A program made the position numbers and the translations under genes. Below, piece by piece: positions 34,657 to 44,413 of a stretch of DNA of 64,000 nucleotides (positions are counted from its first letter, which is position 1; every line of letters begins with the position of its first letter). The stretch is from Flavobacteriales bacterium (GTDB lineage: Bacteria; Bacteroidota; Bacteroidia; JACJYZ01), in contig JACJYZ010000003.1 of NCBI GenBank assembly GCA_020635855.1, positions 248,001 through 312,000 on the forward strand, read 5' to 3'. The notes beneath the pieces are model-generated. The model saw only the letters and a program-made list of their open reading frames with translations. It was not told where the DNA came from and searched no databases.

Positions 34657-35361
34657 ATGGAAGTATTCCTCCACGCAGAGTCATGGATAGCCCTTGCAAC
34701 TCTTACATTTCTTGAGATCGTTCTCGGGATCGACAACATCATTTTTATTTCCCTCGTATCGGGTCGCTTACCTGAACACCGGCAGCCTTTTGCCCGGAAC
34801 CTCGGACTGGCACTGGCATTGTTTGTCCGCATCGGCATGCTCCTCGGCATCTCCTGGATCATCGGTTTCCAGGATGCGCTCTTCACGGTAACAGGCTTTG
34901 CGGTGAGCGGGAAAGACCTGATCATGTTCGGCGGTGGTGCGTTCCTGCTGGCCAAAAGCACGTCTGAGATACATGGCAAGATCGAAGGAGCACATCACGA
35001 AAAAACCGCCATGGGGAAAAACAGTTTGTCGTCTGTGGTGATGCAGATTGTGACACTGGACATCGTCTTCTCATTCGATTCCATCCTCACCGCCGTGGGT
35101 ATGACCAACCAATTGATCCTGATGATCACCGCCGTGGTGATCTCCATCGTGGTGATGATGTTCTTCTCCGGGGCGATCAGCCGGTTCGTGAACAAACACC
35201 TGACCCTTCAGGTGCTTGCGCTGGCTTTCCTGATCCTGATCGGTTTTATGCTGATCGTGGAGGGCCTGCACATCCACGTGCCGAAAGCCTACATCTACTT
35301 CGCCGTCGCTTTTTCATTGGCCGTGGAATTGGTGAACATGCGGGTGAGGAAAGGGAAGTGA
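34657..35361 (+). CDS. TerC-family integral membrane protein
   Basis: 234 residues, about seven transmembrane helices. The two family signature acidic helices are EIVLGIDNIIF (20-30) and TLDIVFSFDSILTAVG near 130-145, proposed to bind metal. Family members export manganese or other divalent metal near the secretion machinery or give tellurium resistance. A TACCTTTG promoter box lies at 34633-34640. The gene stands alone. Confidence 0.92.
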   Translation: MEVFLHAESWIALATLTFLEIVLGIDNIIFISLVSGRLPEHRQPFARNLGLALALFVRIGMLLGISWIIGFQDALFTVTGFAVSGKDLIMFGGGAFLLAKSTSEIHGKIEGAHHEKTAMGKNSLSSVVMQIVTLDIVFSFDSILTAVGMTNQLILMITAVVISIVVMMFFSGAISRFVNKHLTLQVLALAFLILIGFMLIVEGLHIHVPKAYIYFAVAFSLAVELVNMRVRKGK

Positions 35362-35364
35362 GGG

Positions 35365-35566
35365 TGGTTGATGGTTATTGGTTAATAGTTGTTGGTTAGT
35401 AGTTATTCGTTAATAGTTGTTCGTTGTTCGGGCGAACCAATAAACGAGCGTTTACAGCAATAAGGAACCTTGCTGGCCACTAATTTTTTCACACACCGGA
35501 TAAACTGAAAGGTGGGAAAGTAGCGGTCCGATGCTTTCCAATAACGAACAACCATTAGCCAATAAC
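35365..35566. repeat. Low-complexity GTTATTGGTTAAT-type repeats
   Basis: 35366-35435 has five variants of GTTATTSGTTAATAGTTGTT in direct order; 35537-35567 carries the reverse form CCAATAACGAACAACCATTAG. No gene between them; the middle part (35440-35530) is plain. Confidence 0.6.
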
Positions 35567-35600
35567 GAAAAAAGAGCGACCATCAGGCCGCTCTTTTTTC
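35567..35600 (+). terminator. Bidirectional terminator between terC and the protease gene
   Basis: GAAAAAAGAGCG (35567-35578) and CGCTCTTTTTTC (35589-35600) are perfect 12-base arms with tracts on both sides. Confidence 0.9.
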
Positions 35601-35623
35601 ATCAGATGTTTCGGAGGATCCGA

Positions 35624-37942
35624 TCAATGCGATACCACCACACGTGTGGTACCTGTTGCGCCGCCGGATGTCAGTCGCAACATATAAATACCTTCGGCCA
35701 GGTTGCCGGTTTCAATGGAGAAATCACTGTTGGCCCGAACGGCTTCGTTGCGGTACACAACAGCACCCACCGCGTTCATCAGCGTCAGTTCAACCCGGTT
35801 GCCGGGTACTTGTCCGAGATGCACGTTCAAACGGTCCTGTGCCGGATTGGGATAGATGCTGATCTCATCGCTGAGTTCATTCAGTCCGTTGGTAGATGTG
35901 CAACCTTTCTGACGCACCGACCAATCATAGAAGTAATAGTAGTAGGAAGTTTCACTGCCCACTACGTTGGTCTTGGTGATGTCCACCAGGCTGGTGGCGC
36001 CGTCGGAAATGTTGTATGGGAAACTCGGGCCTGAATTGTTCCGGTAGCAATCCGAGGTTCCTGTAAACTTGATGAAGTAGTTGGTTCCTGCGGGAATGGC
36101 AAAGCCGAGCGTGACACGTCCCTGTCCTGCGGTAATGCTCACGTCCTTGGTGATCAGTGTCGTACCGGTTACGGTTCCGTCGCTGGTGTTGGCCGTTGCA
36201 TTGGAAAGTACTTCGATGGTGCGTGTGCCGCTGGTGTTGGCATCCACCCAAACCGATTCGAGCACGATGTCTTTCTTCACATCGAAGAACAGTCCCCTCA
36301 GGTCGTTGGTGCTGAAGTAGCCACCACCGCCGAATGTGCCGTCAACCGGACCGCCTTTCACGGAAGCATACGGATTGCCATTGCCCACGGTGATGTATGC
36401 CGTTTTGGTTTTGGTATCGTTGCCGTAACTGTTGGTGGCTGTCAGCTTCACGGTGTAGTTGCCGGCAGAGCTATACGTGTGCGTCGGATTTTGCTGGGTG
36501 GAAGAGCCACCGTCGCCGAAATCCCACGACCACTGGGTGGGATTGTTGGCGGACATGTCGGTGAATTTCACGGTCAGTGATCCGCAACCGTCGGTGATAT
36601 CTGCAACAAAGTCGGTCGCCGGTGGGGTGCTGGTTACACACTGGCCGTTGTCGAGGCAATTTCTGCTGCCTTTGTGGTTGGCGATGGACGACGTGGAAGT
36701 GGAACCCCAGGTTGTATTGGTCCCTGTCAGCGATGGGTACATAATGTACGTGTTGCTGCTGTTGTCATGATCGCAGGACCAGTTGTGACCCATTTCGTGG
36801 GTTTCATCCACGGCATGGTACGACAGGTTGTTGGCCCAGCCTGAGTAGTATTCCATCACACCGTAGCGTTGGCTGGTGCAAACAGTACCTACCCATGCCA
36901 GTCCGATCACACCGCTGTTGTCGAAGTCGCGGGTGGAGTAGAGGGTGCCCTGGTCATGCGTCACGCCAAAACCGTTGGGTCCCCAGCTGGTGAAGTTGTC
37001 GAGCAGGGTTTGGGATGCGACACTGCTGCCCCATGTATTGGCATTGGTGGCTTCGGAATACACCTTCACGACTTTATAATCGATCTGGTGCTGATCATAA
37101 AATCCGTCTACATAGTTGAAAATATCCAGCAAGCGGGTTTCACCGGCACTCACGCCACCGGCTTTGGTCACAAATCCATAGTCTTCGGCCAGACCGATTT
37201 CCACGCATTGGTAGGCTGCGGTTTTTCTGGCGCCTGACAGATGGGTCACCGTCAGCGGAGATGTTGCTTCCGGGTTGGCTGGAAGTGCATCCGGAGTTTG
37301 TTCCTGCTGCATCTGGTGCTGAACGTCGCGCAGGATGTTGTCACCGCTGCTTCCGGCGGTGGCATGGCCGCCGCATGAAACACCGAAGTCGACCAGGTCG
37401 GTCATTTTGTAAACCACCAGGTTGTTGTCGGCTTGTTTGTTGGCACTGGCCTCAAACACCGATACCGACTGCAGGCTGTATGCTACATGGTCTACGTTCA
37501 CCATGCCTTCCACGTGGTCGGGGCGGATGTTGATGCGTACCCAGTTGTCGGGGTTGCCATTCACATACCCGGCATAGGTGCTGGTAGGAACGGGGGCGAC
37601 TTCAATAAGTCCGTGGTCTGTCATCACACTGTGCGTGTAATTGGGCGAGCGGAGTTCGTTTTTCCAGATGGTGAATGCCCATTCTTTCTGTCCCATATTG
37701 AGGGTGAACTCCTTGGTGTTTTCGGCTTCCAGCACATGCTTGAAAAATGCCTGTGCATCGATGCTGTACACCTGGTAGGCGTGTGCCTGGCGACTGATCT
37801 CCGGGTACTGGGCGGTACGCTCCACGGCATTGTGAGCCTGTGAATCGAAAACCAGCGACCCGTTGAATTCCTTTCTCTGTGCAAAAACGGATGTACACAG
37901 GAACACGGCTACGGTCATGGTAGAGAGTAGCTTTCTTCTCAT
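35624..37942 (-). CDS. Secreted metzincin-type metalloprotease with PKD domain and T9SS sorting domain
   Basis: 772 residues from ATG 37942; signal peptide ends VFAQ. The catalytic domain (about 230-480) is reprolysin-like with HEMGHNWSCDH (His382, Glu383, His386, His392); the usual Gly after the second His is a Ser. A PKD domain follows (PTQWSWDFGDGG), then the same 160-residue domain as in the protease at 17187 (GGYFSTNDLRGLFFDV), and a T9SS type A domain with YPNPAQDRL and GIYMLRLTSG. A longer frame from 38110 is not credible at its N-terminus. It is a secreted, probably proteolytic enzyme; the substrate is unknown. Confidence 0.9.
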   Translation of the reverse strand: MRRKLLSTMTVAVFLCTSVFAQRKEFNGSLVFDSQAHNAVERTAQYPEISRQAHAYQVYSIDAQAFFKHVLEAENTKEFTLNMGQKEWAFTIWKNELRSPNYTHSVMTDHGLIEVAPVPTSTYAGYVNGNPDNWVRINIRPDHVEGMVNVDHVAYSLQSVSVFEASANKQADNNLVVYKMTDLVDFGVSCGGHATAGSSGDNILRDVQHQMQQEQTPDALPANPEATSPLTVTHLSGARKTAAYQCVEIGLAEDYGFVTKAGGVSAGETRLLDIFNYVDGFYDQHQIDYKVVKVYSEATNANTWGSSVASQTLLDNFTSWGPNGFGVTHDQGTLYSTRDFDNSGVIGLAWVGTVCTSQRYGVMEYYSGWANNLSYHAVDETHEMGHNWSCDHDNSSNTYIMYPSLTGTNTTWGSTSTSSIANHKGSRNCLDNGQCVTSTPPATDFVADITDGCGSLTVKFTDMSANNPTQWSWDFGDGGSSTQQNPTHTYSSAGNYTVKLTATNSYGNDTKTKTAYITVGNGNPYASVKGGPVDGTFGGGGYFSTNDLRGLFFDVKKDIVLESVWVDANTSGTRTIEVLSNATANTSDGTVTGTTLITKDVSITAGQGRVTLGFAIPAGTNYFIKFTGTSDCYRNNSGPSFPYNISDGATSLVDITKTNVVGSETSYYYYFYDWSVRQKGCTSTNGLNELSDEISIYPNPAQDRLNVHLGQVPGNRVELTLMNAVGAVVYRNEAVRANSDFSIETGNLAEGIYMLRLTSGGATGTTRVVVSH

Positions 37943-38350
37943 AGTATTAGGGTTTTTTGTTAAAAGCGAACCGCCCATCCAGCAAAGGTCATGCGCAATC
38001 AATTGAGGGACTTTCCCGGTCAGGATAAACGGATCAAATACAAATAGCGAACTGCAACTGTAACACAAAGTATAAAGTTCGATGTAAGAAGTCAAGACAT
38101 AACAGGACACGGATCACAGGTGCTGGTAGATGGCTTACTAAGTTGACTTTTTGACATCAAAATATTTTTAGCAAGCCATATGGGTATACGGGTCATGCCC
38201 CCCGGTGGAGGCGTGAATAAAGGTTCCGCAAACACCGCCGGATTGCAGGTATTCGCTTGATCAATCCGACCGGCATTCATACCTGGCGAAATAAAAGGGG
38301 TTAGCGGGAATCGTTGTCATCTAACTGTGATTCTCAGTTGGGAGGGTGCC
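37943..38350. other. Intergenic region upstream of the protease gene
   Basis: About 400 bases with no convincing ORF. It should hold the protease promoter on the minus strand, but I see no exact consensus. A small AACTG...CAGTT hairpin near 38322 comes just before the ORF at 38351. Confidence 0.4.
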
Positions 38351-38440
38351 ATGAATAAATTGAAATTGTTTGAAGTGGAGTTTGCAAACGGGTGCGTGGA
38401 TACATCTGGATTTGATTTCAATGCGCTTCATATGGGGTAG
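38351..38440 (+). CDS. Candidate 29-residue small protein
   Basis: ATG 38351 to TAG 38440 encodes MNKLKLFEVEFANGCVDTSG then FDFNALHMG. The GGGAGGG seven bases upstream is an unusually strong ribosome site for this genome, and a perfect terminator follows 30 bases after the stop. I do not recognise it. It could be a real microprotein, or the terminator could belong to a small RNA that merely includes this ORF. Confidence 0.35.
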   Translation: MNKLKLFEVEFANGCVDTSGFDFNALHMG

Positions 38441-38469
38441 GGCAGGTGAGATGCCGGGAAGTGAAAATG

Positions 38470-38503
38470 AAAAACCCCGGGCTTTGGTGGCTCCGGGGTT
38501 TTT
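38470..38503 (+). terminator. Strong terminator with no known upstream gene
   Basis: AAAAACCCCGG (38470-38480) pairs perfectly with CCGGGGTTTTT (38493-38503). The nearest upstream candidate on the plus strand is the 29-codon ORF. It can also work on the minus strand, after the PorP/SprF gene's promoter region. 38504-38725 holds nothing I can name. Confidence 0.85.
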
Positions 38504-38725
38504 CGCATCGGTTGGTACGTGCATCACATAATTGAGGAAGGAATTGAAGTCAGTCTCTGAACCCTGACTTCATATATAAGACGCCTACCTTTTTTAAAAG
38601 TTGCACAACCCGCAAAAAAAATCGGAAATAAATGAAGTCTGAGGTGAAAACACAGATGGGAAAAATTGCGCGGGAACAAATTTTACTGCCCCGACAGGAC
38701 AGCAGAGCCATCAACCAGTAACCAA

Positions 38726-39682
38726 CTACTGGTAAGCCGGACAGTTCTTCTTCTTGTCCTTTCCACCGCCGCCACCGAGGCCGTTGCTGCCCCGCCCGCA
38801 AGGGCTCCACCCGATGACAAACTCATGGGTGTTGGAACTGACATTCTGAATGTCGGAGAGGGTGTAGTCAAAGGAATATCCCACAAAGAAAGAATAACTG
38901 AGTCGCAACCTCAGCATGGCGGCCACTGCATCCTGGTAGCGGTAGGATACGCCGATACCGATCGGTTCCGACAGGTCGGCAAACAGATTGAGGTCAACCG
39001 CCAACGGACCGGAAGGGGCATATTTGATCATGGCGGAAGGCGTGTACATGATCCCTGATTTGGAAACGAAGCGCTTACCGCCTGTGAGGTAAATGTGTCT
39101 TGACAGGTCGCTTTCGGGACCATGGGCTTTGAGCTTGTTGCCCAATGAATGTTTCAGAGACATGCCGATGTAGCTGTTCGGAGATGTGTACCAGATGCCT
39201 GGCATCAGTTCCGGTATTACCAGCGAACTGTTGTCTCCATCCAGCGCAGCATCCTGCACAGGGGTGATGATTTCGGAGCCACGGAAAGCATAGTTCTGCA
39301 GTCCGGCAAAAATTCCCAGAGACAACCACGATTCATCTTGTACACGAACATGATAGGCATAAGCGAAGTTCAGATACAGTTGGCGGACGGGGCCGATGCG
39401 GTCGCTGTTCAGGTACACGCCGGCACCGTGTTTACCGTTATGACCGCTTCTGATCTTCAGCGGGCCATGCGCGCTGAACCAAAAGGTTTTCGGGGCGCCG
39501 TCGAATCCTACCCATTGGGTGCGGTAACCGGCTTTGAAGTCCCAGCACGGAAAGCTTCCCGCAACCGCAGGGTTCAAACCGAACTGGTTAAACATGTACT
39601 GGGTATACTGCGGCGCCTGCTGTGCATGTGCACCCAACCCGATCAGCATCAAAACTGCAATATGGAACCTGACGACCCTCAT
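38726..39682 (-). CDS. PorP/SprF-family type IX secretion membrane protein
   Basis: 318 residues. Signal peptide to GAHAQ, then an outer-membrane beta-barrel of the PorP/SprF family: the characteristic YTQYMFNQFGLNPAVAGS opening, then GYRTQWVGFDGAPKTFWFSAHGPL. In Flavobacterium, SprF is needed to export or anchor the adhesin SprB. The stop and start of the adhesin gene and this gene share one base, so the pair is expressed together. The C-terminus ends in a short Gly/Lys-rich tail. Confidence 0.93.
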   Translation of the reverse strand: MRVVRFHIAVLMLIGLGAHAQQAPQYTQYMFNQFGLNPAVAGSFPCWDFKAGYRTQWVGFDGAPKTFWFSAHGPLKIRSGHNGKHGAGVYLNSDRIGPVRQLYLNFAYAYHVRVQDESWLSLGIFAGLQNYAFRGSEIITPVQDAALDGDNSSLVIPELMPGIWYTSPNSYIGMSLKHSLGNKLKAHGPESDLSRHIYLTGGKRFVSKSGIMYTPSAMIKYAPSGPLAVDLNLFADLSEPIGIGVSYRYQDAVAAMLRLRLSYSFFVGYSFDYTLSDIQNVSSNTHEFVIGWSPCGRGSNGLGGGGGKDKKKNCPAYQ

Positions 39683-41052
39683 TATCTGACGATGGTTACA
39701 CTTCCGTGTTTTTCAATCTTCACATCATTCCATGCCACACCTTCAAGGATGTAGAAATAGGTGGCTTCCGGCAAAGGGGCGCCATGGTTCATGCCATCCC
39801 ATCCGTTGTTATTATCGTAATCCTCGGTATAGAAAACTTTTTGTCCCCACCGGGAGAACACCTGGAGTTTGTAGGATTTCAGGATCTCAATGCCGGAAAC
39901 CGTCCACGTATCGTTGGTGCCGTCACTGTTCGGGGTAAAGCCGTTGAATACATAGATCAGATCTTCCGGATGGTCACATTCAAACGGAACATATGCCTGG
40001 GTGCTGTACTTGCAGCCCGCCGAATCCATTACCATCAGCGGGTATTCATCGGTTGGAAGTCCGGTGTACACCGATTGATAGGAGTAGGTATTGCCGCCGT
40101 CAAGTGAGAAACGAAAATCACCTACACCGCCGGTGATGTTCTGCACATCGATGGTGAAGCTTCCGAATGCATAACAGGTTTGCGCGACGGATGTAATGGG
40201 AACATCGTTGATCATGTGGTCCATCCAAAGATTCACATAGAAAACCTTGAATGTGCATCCGCTTGCGTCCTGCACATCTATGCTGTACGCACCTACCGGT
40301 AAGCCTGTGAAGGTCATCGGAAAGGTGGAGGATGTGAGTGTACTGCCGTTCGAAAGAATAGCGGTATAAGGAGGTTCACCGCCCTCGATGGTATCAATGG
40401 AGATGGTGCCGTCTGTTTTTCCGCAGTTGACCGGAGAATCGGACACCGATACATGGCTGATGGAACTGTCAATGGGAACATCCACACCCAGCCAACGGTT
40501 GCAGCCCGCCTGGTCAATCACATAAATGCCGTACATACCGGCTTCCAGATCGGTGAAAACGCTATCGGCTTGTGCCGGTTTTCCATTCAGGCTGAAGGTA
40601 TATGGTGCCAGGCCTCCGCTCACATTTACCAGGGTGATGGTACCGTCCTCCTGGTTGCAGGTGGCAGGCGTCGCTTCGCCGGTGGCCTGAATGTCGCTCT
40701 TATGAAAGACCACGGATTCGGTGTCCCTTGCCAATGGTACACATCCGCGGGAGGATGTGAGAACCACCGCAAGCGAATCGCCATCGGAGAGATCGGAAGA
40801 TGAGTAATCCGGATTGGATGAGACCAGTTGCCCGTTCAGGTACCACATAAAGGTTGGCAGCGTGCCGGCGTTGCTGTCCAGCGCCGTTACCGATACCTGT
40901 GTGCCCTGGCAGATATTGGCTCCCGGGGTCACCTGAATACTGACCTTCGTTGTACATGTGTCCTGCGCTTTTGCATCGTGACACATGAATAACACACCGG
41001 CCAGTACCGGCAGAAGAATTCTATGAAAAATATACTTCGTCAAAGCAAACAT
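39682..41052 (-). CDS. Gliding-type adhesin with T9SS type B sorting domain
   Basis: 456 residues from ATG 41052. Signal peptide to DAKAQ. A first Ig-like domain is followed by three SprB-type repeats (ATCNQEDGTITLVNVSGG, VNCGKTDGTISIDTIEGG and a third with FGSFTIDVQNITGG). The end is a type B sorting domain with VFNGFTPNSDGTND, FSRWGQKVF and WDG. Genes of this kind next to PorP/SprF are its dedicated surface cargo. It is small compared with SprB itself. Confidence 0.88.
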   Translation of the reverse strand: MFALTKYIFHRILLPVLAGVLFMCHDAKAQDTCTTKVSIQVTPGANICQGTQVSVTALDSNAGTLPTFMWYLNGQLVSSNPDYSSSDLSDGDSLAVVLTSSRGCVPLARDTESVVFHKSDIQATGEATPATCNQEDGTITLVNVSGGLAPYTFSLNGKPAQADSVFTDLEAGMYGIYVIDQAGCNRWLGVDVPIDSSISHVSVSDSPVNCGKTDGTISIDTIEGGEPPYTAILSNGSTLTSSTFPMTFTGLPVGAYSIDVQDASGCTFKVFYVNLWMDHMINDVPITSVAQTCYAFGSFTIDVQNITGGVGDFRFSLDGGNTYSYQSVYTGLPTDEYPLMVMDSAGCKYSTQAYVPFECDHPEDLIYVFNGFTPNSDGTNDTWTVSGIEILKSYKLQVFSRWGQKVFYTEDYDNNNGWDGMNHGAPLPEATYFYILEGVAWNDVKIEKHGSVTIVR

Positions 41053-41166
41053 GCTAATATACGCCAAAAAAGGCATATTTCGTAATGGATCTTACTTTGT
41101 TGTTCACATGTATGTATTGATAACTGCACGGGTGAGGGCATGATAATATTTGTTTACTTTTGGTTC

Positions 41167-44100
41167 ATGTCGCGGATCCGGCGGATAACTTTTGCATGCA
41201 TCTTCTTCGTAATGGCACTGGGCCATGTCGCCCGTGCGCAACTGCTGGATTACCGTGCATACTCGGTGGATGACGGACTCGCGCAATCCCAGGTGCTCAG
41301 CTTGTACCAGGATGACCGAGGCGCGCTCTGGATCGGTACCAACGACGGTGGGGTGAGCCGGTACGACGGCAGAAGCTTCAGGAACTATACAGAAGCGGAA
41401 GGACTGGCCGATAACCACGTGTTTTCCATTACCCAGGACGGAAACGGGAACATGGTGTTCGGAACCTTGAACGGACTCAGCATTTTCAATGGAAAGACTT
41501 TTTCCAACTATACCACCGAAAATGGGCTCGTAAGTGAACGTATATATAAGGTCTTGCGCGCCCACGACGGCAAGATCTGGATCGGAACCTCGAAAGGTGT
41601 TTCCATATGGGATGGAACGGAGTTCACACCCTTCTTCGGAAATGATTCCATTGCGAACGGTCTTGTATTCTCTCTCTTTGAAGACAGCAACCACCACATG
41701 TGGGTGGGGTCATTCACCGCCGGTGCCCTGCGCGTGGTGGATAACCAACTGAAGCTTTTCGGAAAGAAAAACGGTCTGCGCGATCAACGCATCCGCTCCG
41801 TTGCGGAAGATGCTTCCGGCAGTATCTGGCTCGGAACAGGGAACGGTCTCTATAAACTCACCGAAGACATCGTGGAAGAGATCCCGGTGGCAGGACTGGA
41901 AGGCATGCAGATGGCAGTGAACGCGATGTTCATGGACAACCGCGGACGCATGTGGATCGCTACCTATGCGGGTGGTTTTTGCTGGACCGGAAACGGCTTC
42001 CGCCACATAGGTTCCGAATCCGGACTGACATCCGAATCCGTTTGGACCTTCCTGCAAGACAGGGAAGGCATGGTATGGTTCGGTACCAATGGGAAAGGTA
42101 TTTGCGGACTTCGCAGTGAGCGGTTCACCAATTTTGATATACGCAGCGGCTTGGCAGGGGATGTGGTGTATGCCATACACGCCGATCAGGGTGGCAACAT
42201 TTGGGTGGGAAGTGAAGACGGAGGACTCAGCCGCATCTCCATGAACAAAACAGGATCATGGGAAATCAAAAACCTGAATGACTTGCCCGATGCACCTGAA
42301 GGCGGGGTCAATGCAATCGCTGAAGACAAGGAAGGCCGGTTGTGGCTGGGTTTGAGACGTGCCGGTGTGGCTACCTGGGATGGCAAACGTTTCAAACACC
42401 TGAAGTTCGGCGATGAGAACATCGACGGAGCAGATGTGTTCCATATCATGCGCGACCGCTTCAACCGCATGTGGCTCTCAACCTTTTGGGGAGCATGTGT
42501 GATCGACAACGGCAAGGCCGACTGGGTACACATTGATTCCAGCCTGATCCCGGAAGATAAAAGACAGGTGTATTGCTCCTTTGAAGACCAGGACGGAAGC
42601 ATCTGGCTTGCCACCGATAACGGGGTGCTCAGGTACAACCAGAAATCATTTCAGCACTTTACGGCCAAAGCCGGATTTACCGACGGAAGGGTACGCACCA
42701 TCCTCTCAGATCACGAAGGGAATATATGGTTCGCTACCGATGAAGGGGTATTTCTGCTCAGAAACGGCAACTTCAGTCATTTCAATACCAGCAACGGTTT
42801 GTCGTCTGACAAGGTGTACCTCATGCACTTTGACCGAAGAGGATACATGTGGCTGGGTACCACAAAAGGGGTGGATAAATTCAATGTACTGACCTACCTC
42901 GCACATGATTCCATCTCTGTCAGGCATTATGGTAAGTCCGAAGGATTGATGGGGGTGGAATGCAATGCCAATGCCGTAGAGGAAACCAAAGGCGGGTACA
43001 TGTGGTTTGGTACGGTGAAAGGCGTAGCCCGGTATAGTTTCATGGATGATTTTCGCAACACGCGGGAACCCATCACGCGTATCCTCAACCTCCGCCTGAA
43101 ATCCGAAGACTTCGACTGGAGTCAATATTCCGACAGCATCAATCCCATCACCGGAGTGCCCGTTCGCCTCCGCCTGCCCCACGACATGCGGCACCTGACC
43201 TTCGACTACGAGGCCATCAGCCTGCTCGACCCCCAACATGTGAGGTACAGTTACATCCTCGAGGGACTCGACAACGCGTGGAGTGCACCCACGGAAAAGC
43301 ATGATATCCCCTATCCCTACATTCCTCCCGGGGAGTACCGGTTCAATGTGAAGGCAAGAAACGGCGACGGCGTATGGAACAGAAACCCGGCAAGCATCGG
43401 GATGATTCTGATCGAGCCGCCTTTTTGGCTCACCACATGGTTTTATGTGGTATGTACCATCGGTCTGATCGTATTTGTTTTCCTGTTCATCAAATTCAGG
43501 GAAAGACGCCTGCAGCAGGAAAAACGCGAACTGGAAAACATTGTGGCGGAACGTACCAGGGAAGTGGTGGAACAAAAGGAAATCATCGAGGCCAAGAACA
43601 AGGATATCACCGATAGCATCAACTACGCACGACGCATCCAGGAGGCCCTGCTTCCACCCGGTAACCTGGAAAGCCAGGCTTTCTCCGATTCCTTCGTGTT
43701 GTTCAGACCCAAAGACATCGTCAGCGGCGATTTCTACTGGTTCGGAACCAGGGCGGGTATTGCCCACCTGGCAGCGGTGGACTGCACCGGACATGGTGTG
43801 CCGGGTGCATTCATGTCTATGATCGGACACAACCTGCTGAACCAGATCATCCTTGAACAGGGCATCGCTGAACCCGGAGAAATCCTGACCGCATTGAACC
43901 GCCGCCTAAAAAAAGCATTCAATCGAAGCAAGCGTGAAAACGATACCCGCGACGGGATGGACATGGCGCTGTGTTCCATCGATAGCAAAACCGGACAACT
44001 GATGTTTGCAGGCGCCATGCGGCCATTGTACATGTTCGCCGACAACGAGCTCAAGGAGATCAAAGGCGACAAACAACCCATCGGCGGTCTTACCAGTGAT

Positions 44101-44355
44101 GATTTTCATTTTACCACCCATCGCCTGGATTGGGCAGAGGGGGATGCATTTTACATCTTCTCCGACGGATATGCAGACCAGTTCGGCGGCCCGTCGGGCA
44201 AAAAGTTCATGAGCAAAAAGCTTCGTGAAATCATCACTGGAATGCAGCATCAGACCATGCAGGAGCAGCTGAAAAAACTGGTTTCCGAATTCGAATCATG
44301 GAAAGGAAAGGAAGTGCAGGTAGACGATGTGCTGGTAATGGGCGTACGCCGCTGA
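41167..44355 (+). CDS. Two-component-type propeller sensor with C-terminal PP2C (SpoIIE) phosphatase
   Basis: 1062 residues from ATG 41167. Signal peptide ends ARAQ. Residues about 25-620 are Reg_prop propeller repeats (LWIGTNDGGVSRYDG, IWIGTSKGVSIWDG, IWLGTGNGLYKL and more), then a YYY beta-sandwich near 690-750, one transmembrane helix near 765-785, a coiled coil, and a PP2C-type SpoIIE domain with AAVDCTGHGVPGAFMSM, RDGMDMALCSID and IFSDGYADQFGG. The normal histidine kinase output is replaced by a serine phosphatase. It likely senses a periplasmic signal and dephosphorylates an anti-sigma antagonist-like protein. The paralogous gene follows after 58 bases. Confidence 0.92.
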   Translation: MSRIRRITFACIFFVMALGHVARAQLLDYRAYSVDDGLAQSQVLSLYQDDRGALWIGTNDGGVSRYDGRSFRNYTEAEGLADNHVFSITQDGNGNMVFGTLNGLSIFNGKTFSNYTTENGLVSERIYKVLRAHDGKIWIGTSKGVSIWDGTEFTPFFGNDSIANGLVFSLFEDSNHHMWVGSFTAGALRVVDNQLKLFGKKNGLRDQRIRSVAEDASGSIWLGTGNGLYKLTEDIVEEIPVAGLEGMQMAVNAMFMDNRGRMWIATYAGGFCWTGNGFRHIGSESGLTSESVWTFLQDREGMVWFGTNGKGICGLRSERFTNFDIRSGLAGDVVYAIHADQGGNIWVGSEDGGLSRISMNKTGSWEIKNLNDLPDAPEGGVNAIAEDKEGRLWLGLRRAGVATWDGKRFKHLKFGDENIDGADVFHIMRDRFNRMWLSTFWGACVIDNGKADWVHIDSSLIPEDKRQVYCSFEDQDGSIWLATDNGVLRYNQKSFQHFTAKAGFTDGRVRTILSDHEGNIWFATDEGVFLLRNGNFSHFNTSNGLSSDKVYLMHFDRRGYMWLGTTKGVDKFNVLTYLAHDSISVRHYGKSEGLMGVECNANAVEETKGGYMWFGTVKGVARYSFMDDFRNTREPITRILNLRLKSEDFDWSQYSDSINPITGVPVRLRLPHDMRHLTFDYEAISLLDPQHVRYSYILEGLDNAWSAPTEKHDIPYPYIPPGEYRFNVKARNGDGVWNRNPASIGMILIEPPFWLTTWFYVVCTIGLIVFVFLFIKFRERRLQQEKRELENIVAERTREVVEQKEIIEAKNKDITDSINYARRIQEALLPPGNLESQAFSDSFVLFRPKDIVSGDFYWFGTRAGIAHLAAVDCTGHGVPGAFMSMIGHNLLNQIILEQGIAEPGEILTALNRRLKKAFNRSKRENDTRDGMDMALCSIDSKTGQLMFAGAMRPLYMFADNELKEIKGDKQPIGGLTSDDFHFTTHRLDWAEGDAFYIFSDGYADQFGGPSGKKFMSKKLREIITGMQHQTMQEQLKKLVSEFESWKGKEVQVDDVLVMGVRR

Positions 44356-44413
44356 CCCCCCCTGATTCCATGACCGTGCTTTTTTTATACCTTAGTGTGC
44401 TGATAGTGCAGGT

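Noticed and set aside
38321..38527. A 68-codon minus-strand ORF over the terminator at 38470
   Set aside because: It reads through a perfect terminator and has no ribosome site or domain.
42706..43830. A 374-codon minus-strand ORF inside the first propeller sensor
   Set aside because: A shadow frame within a gene of clear domain order.
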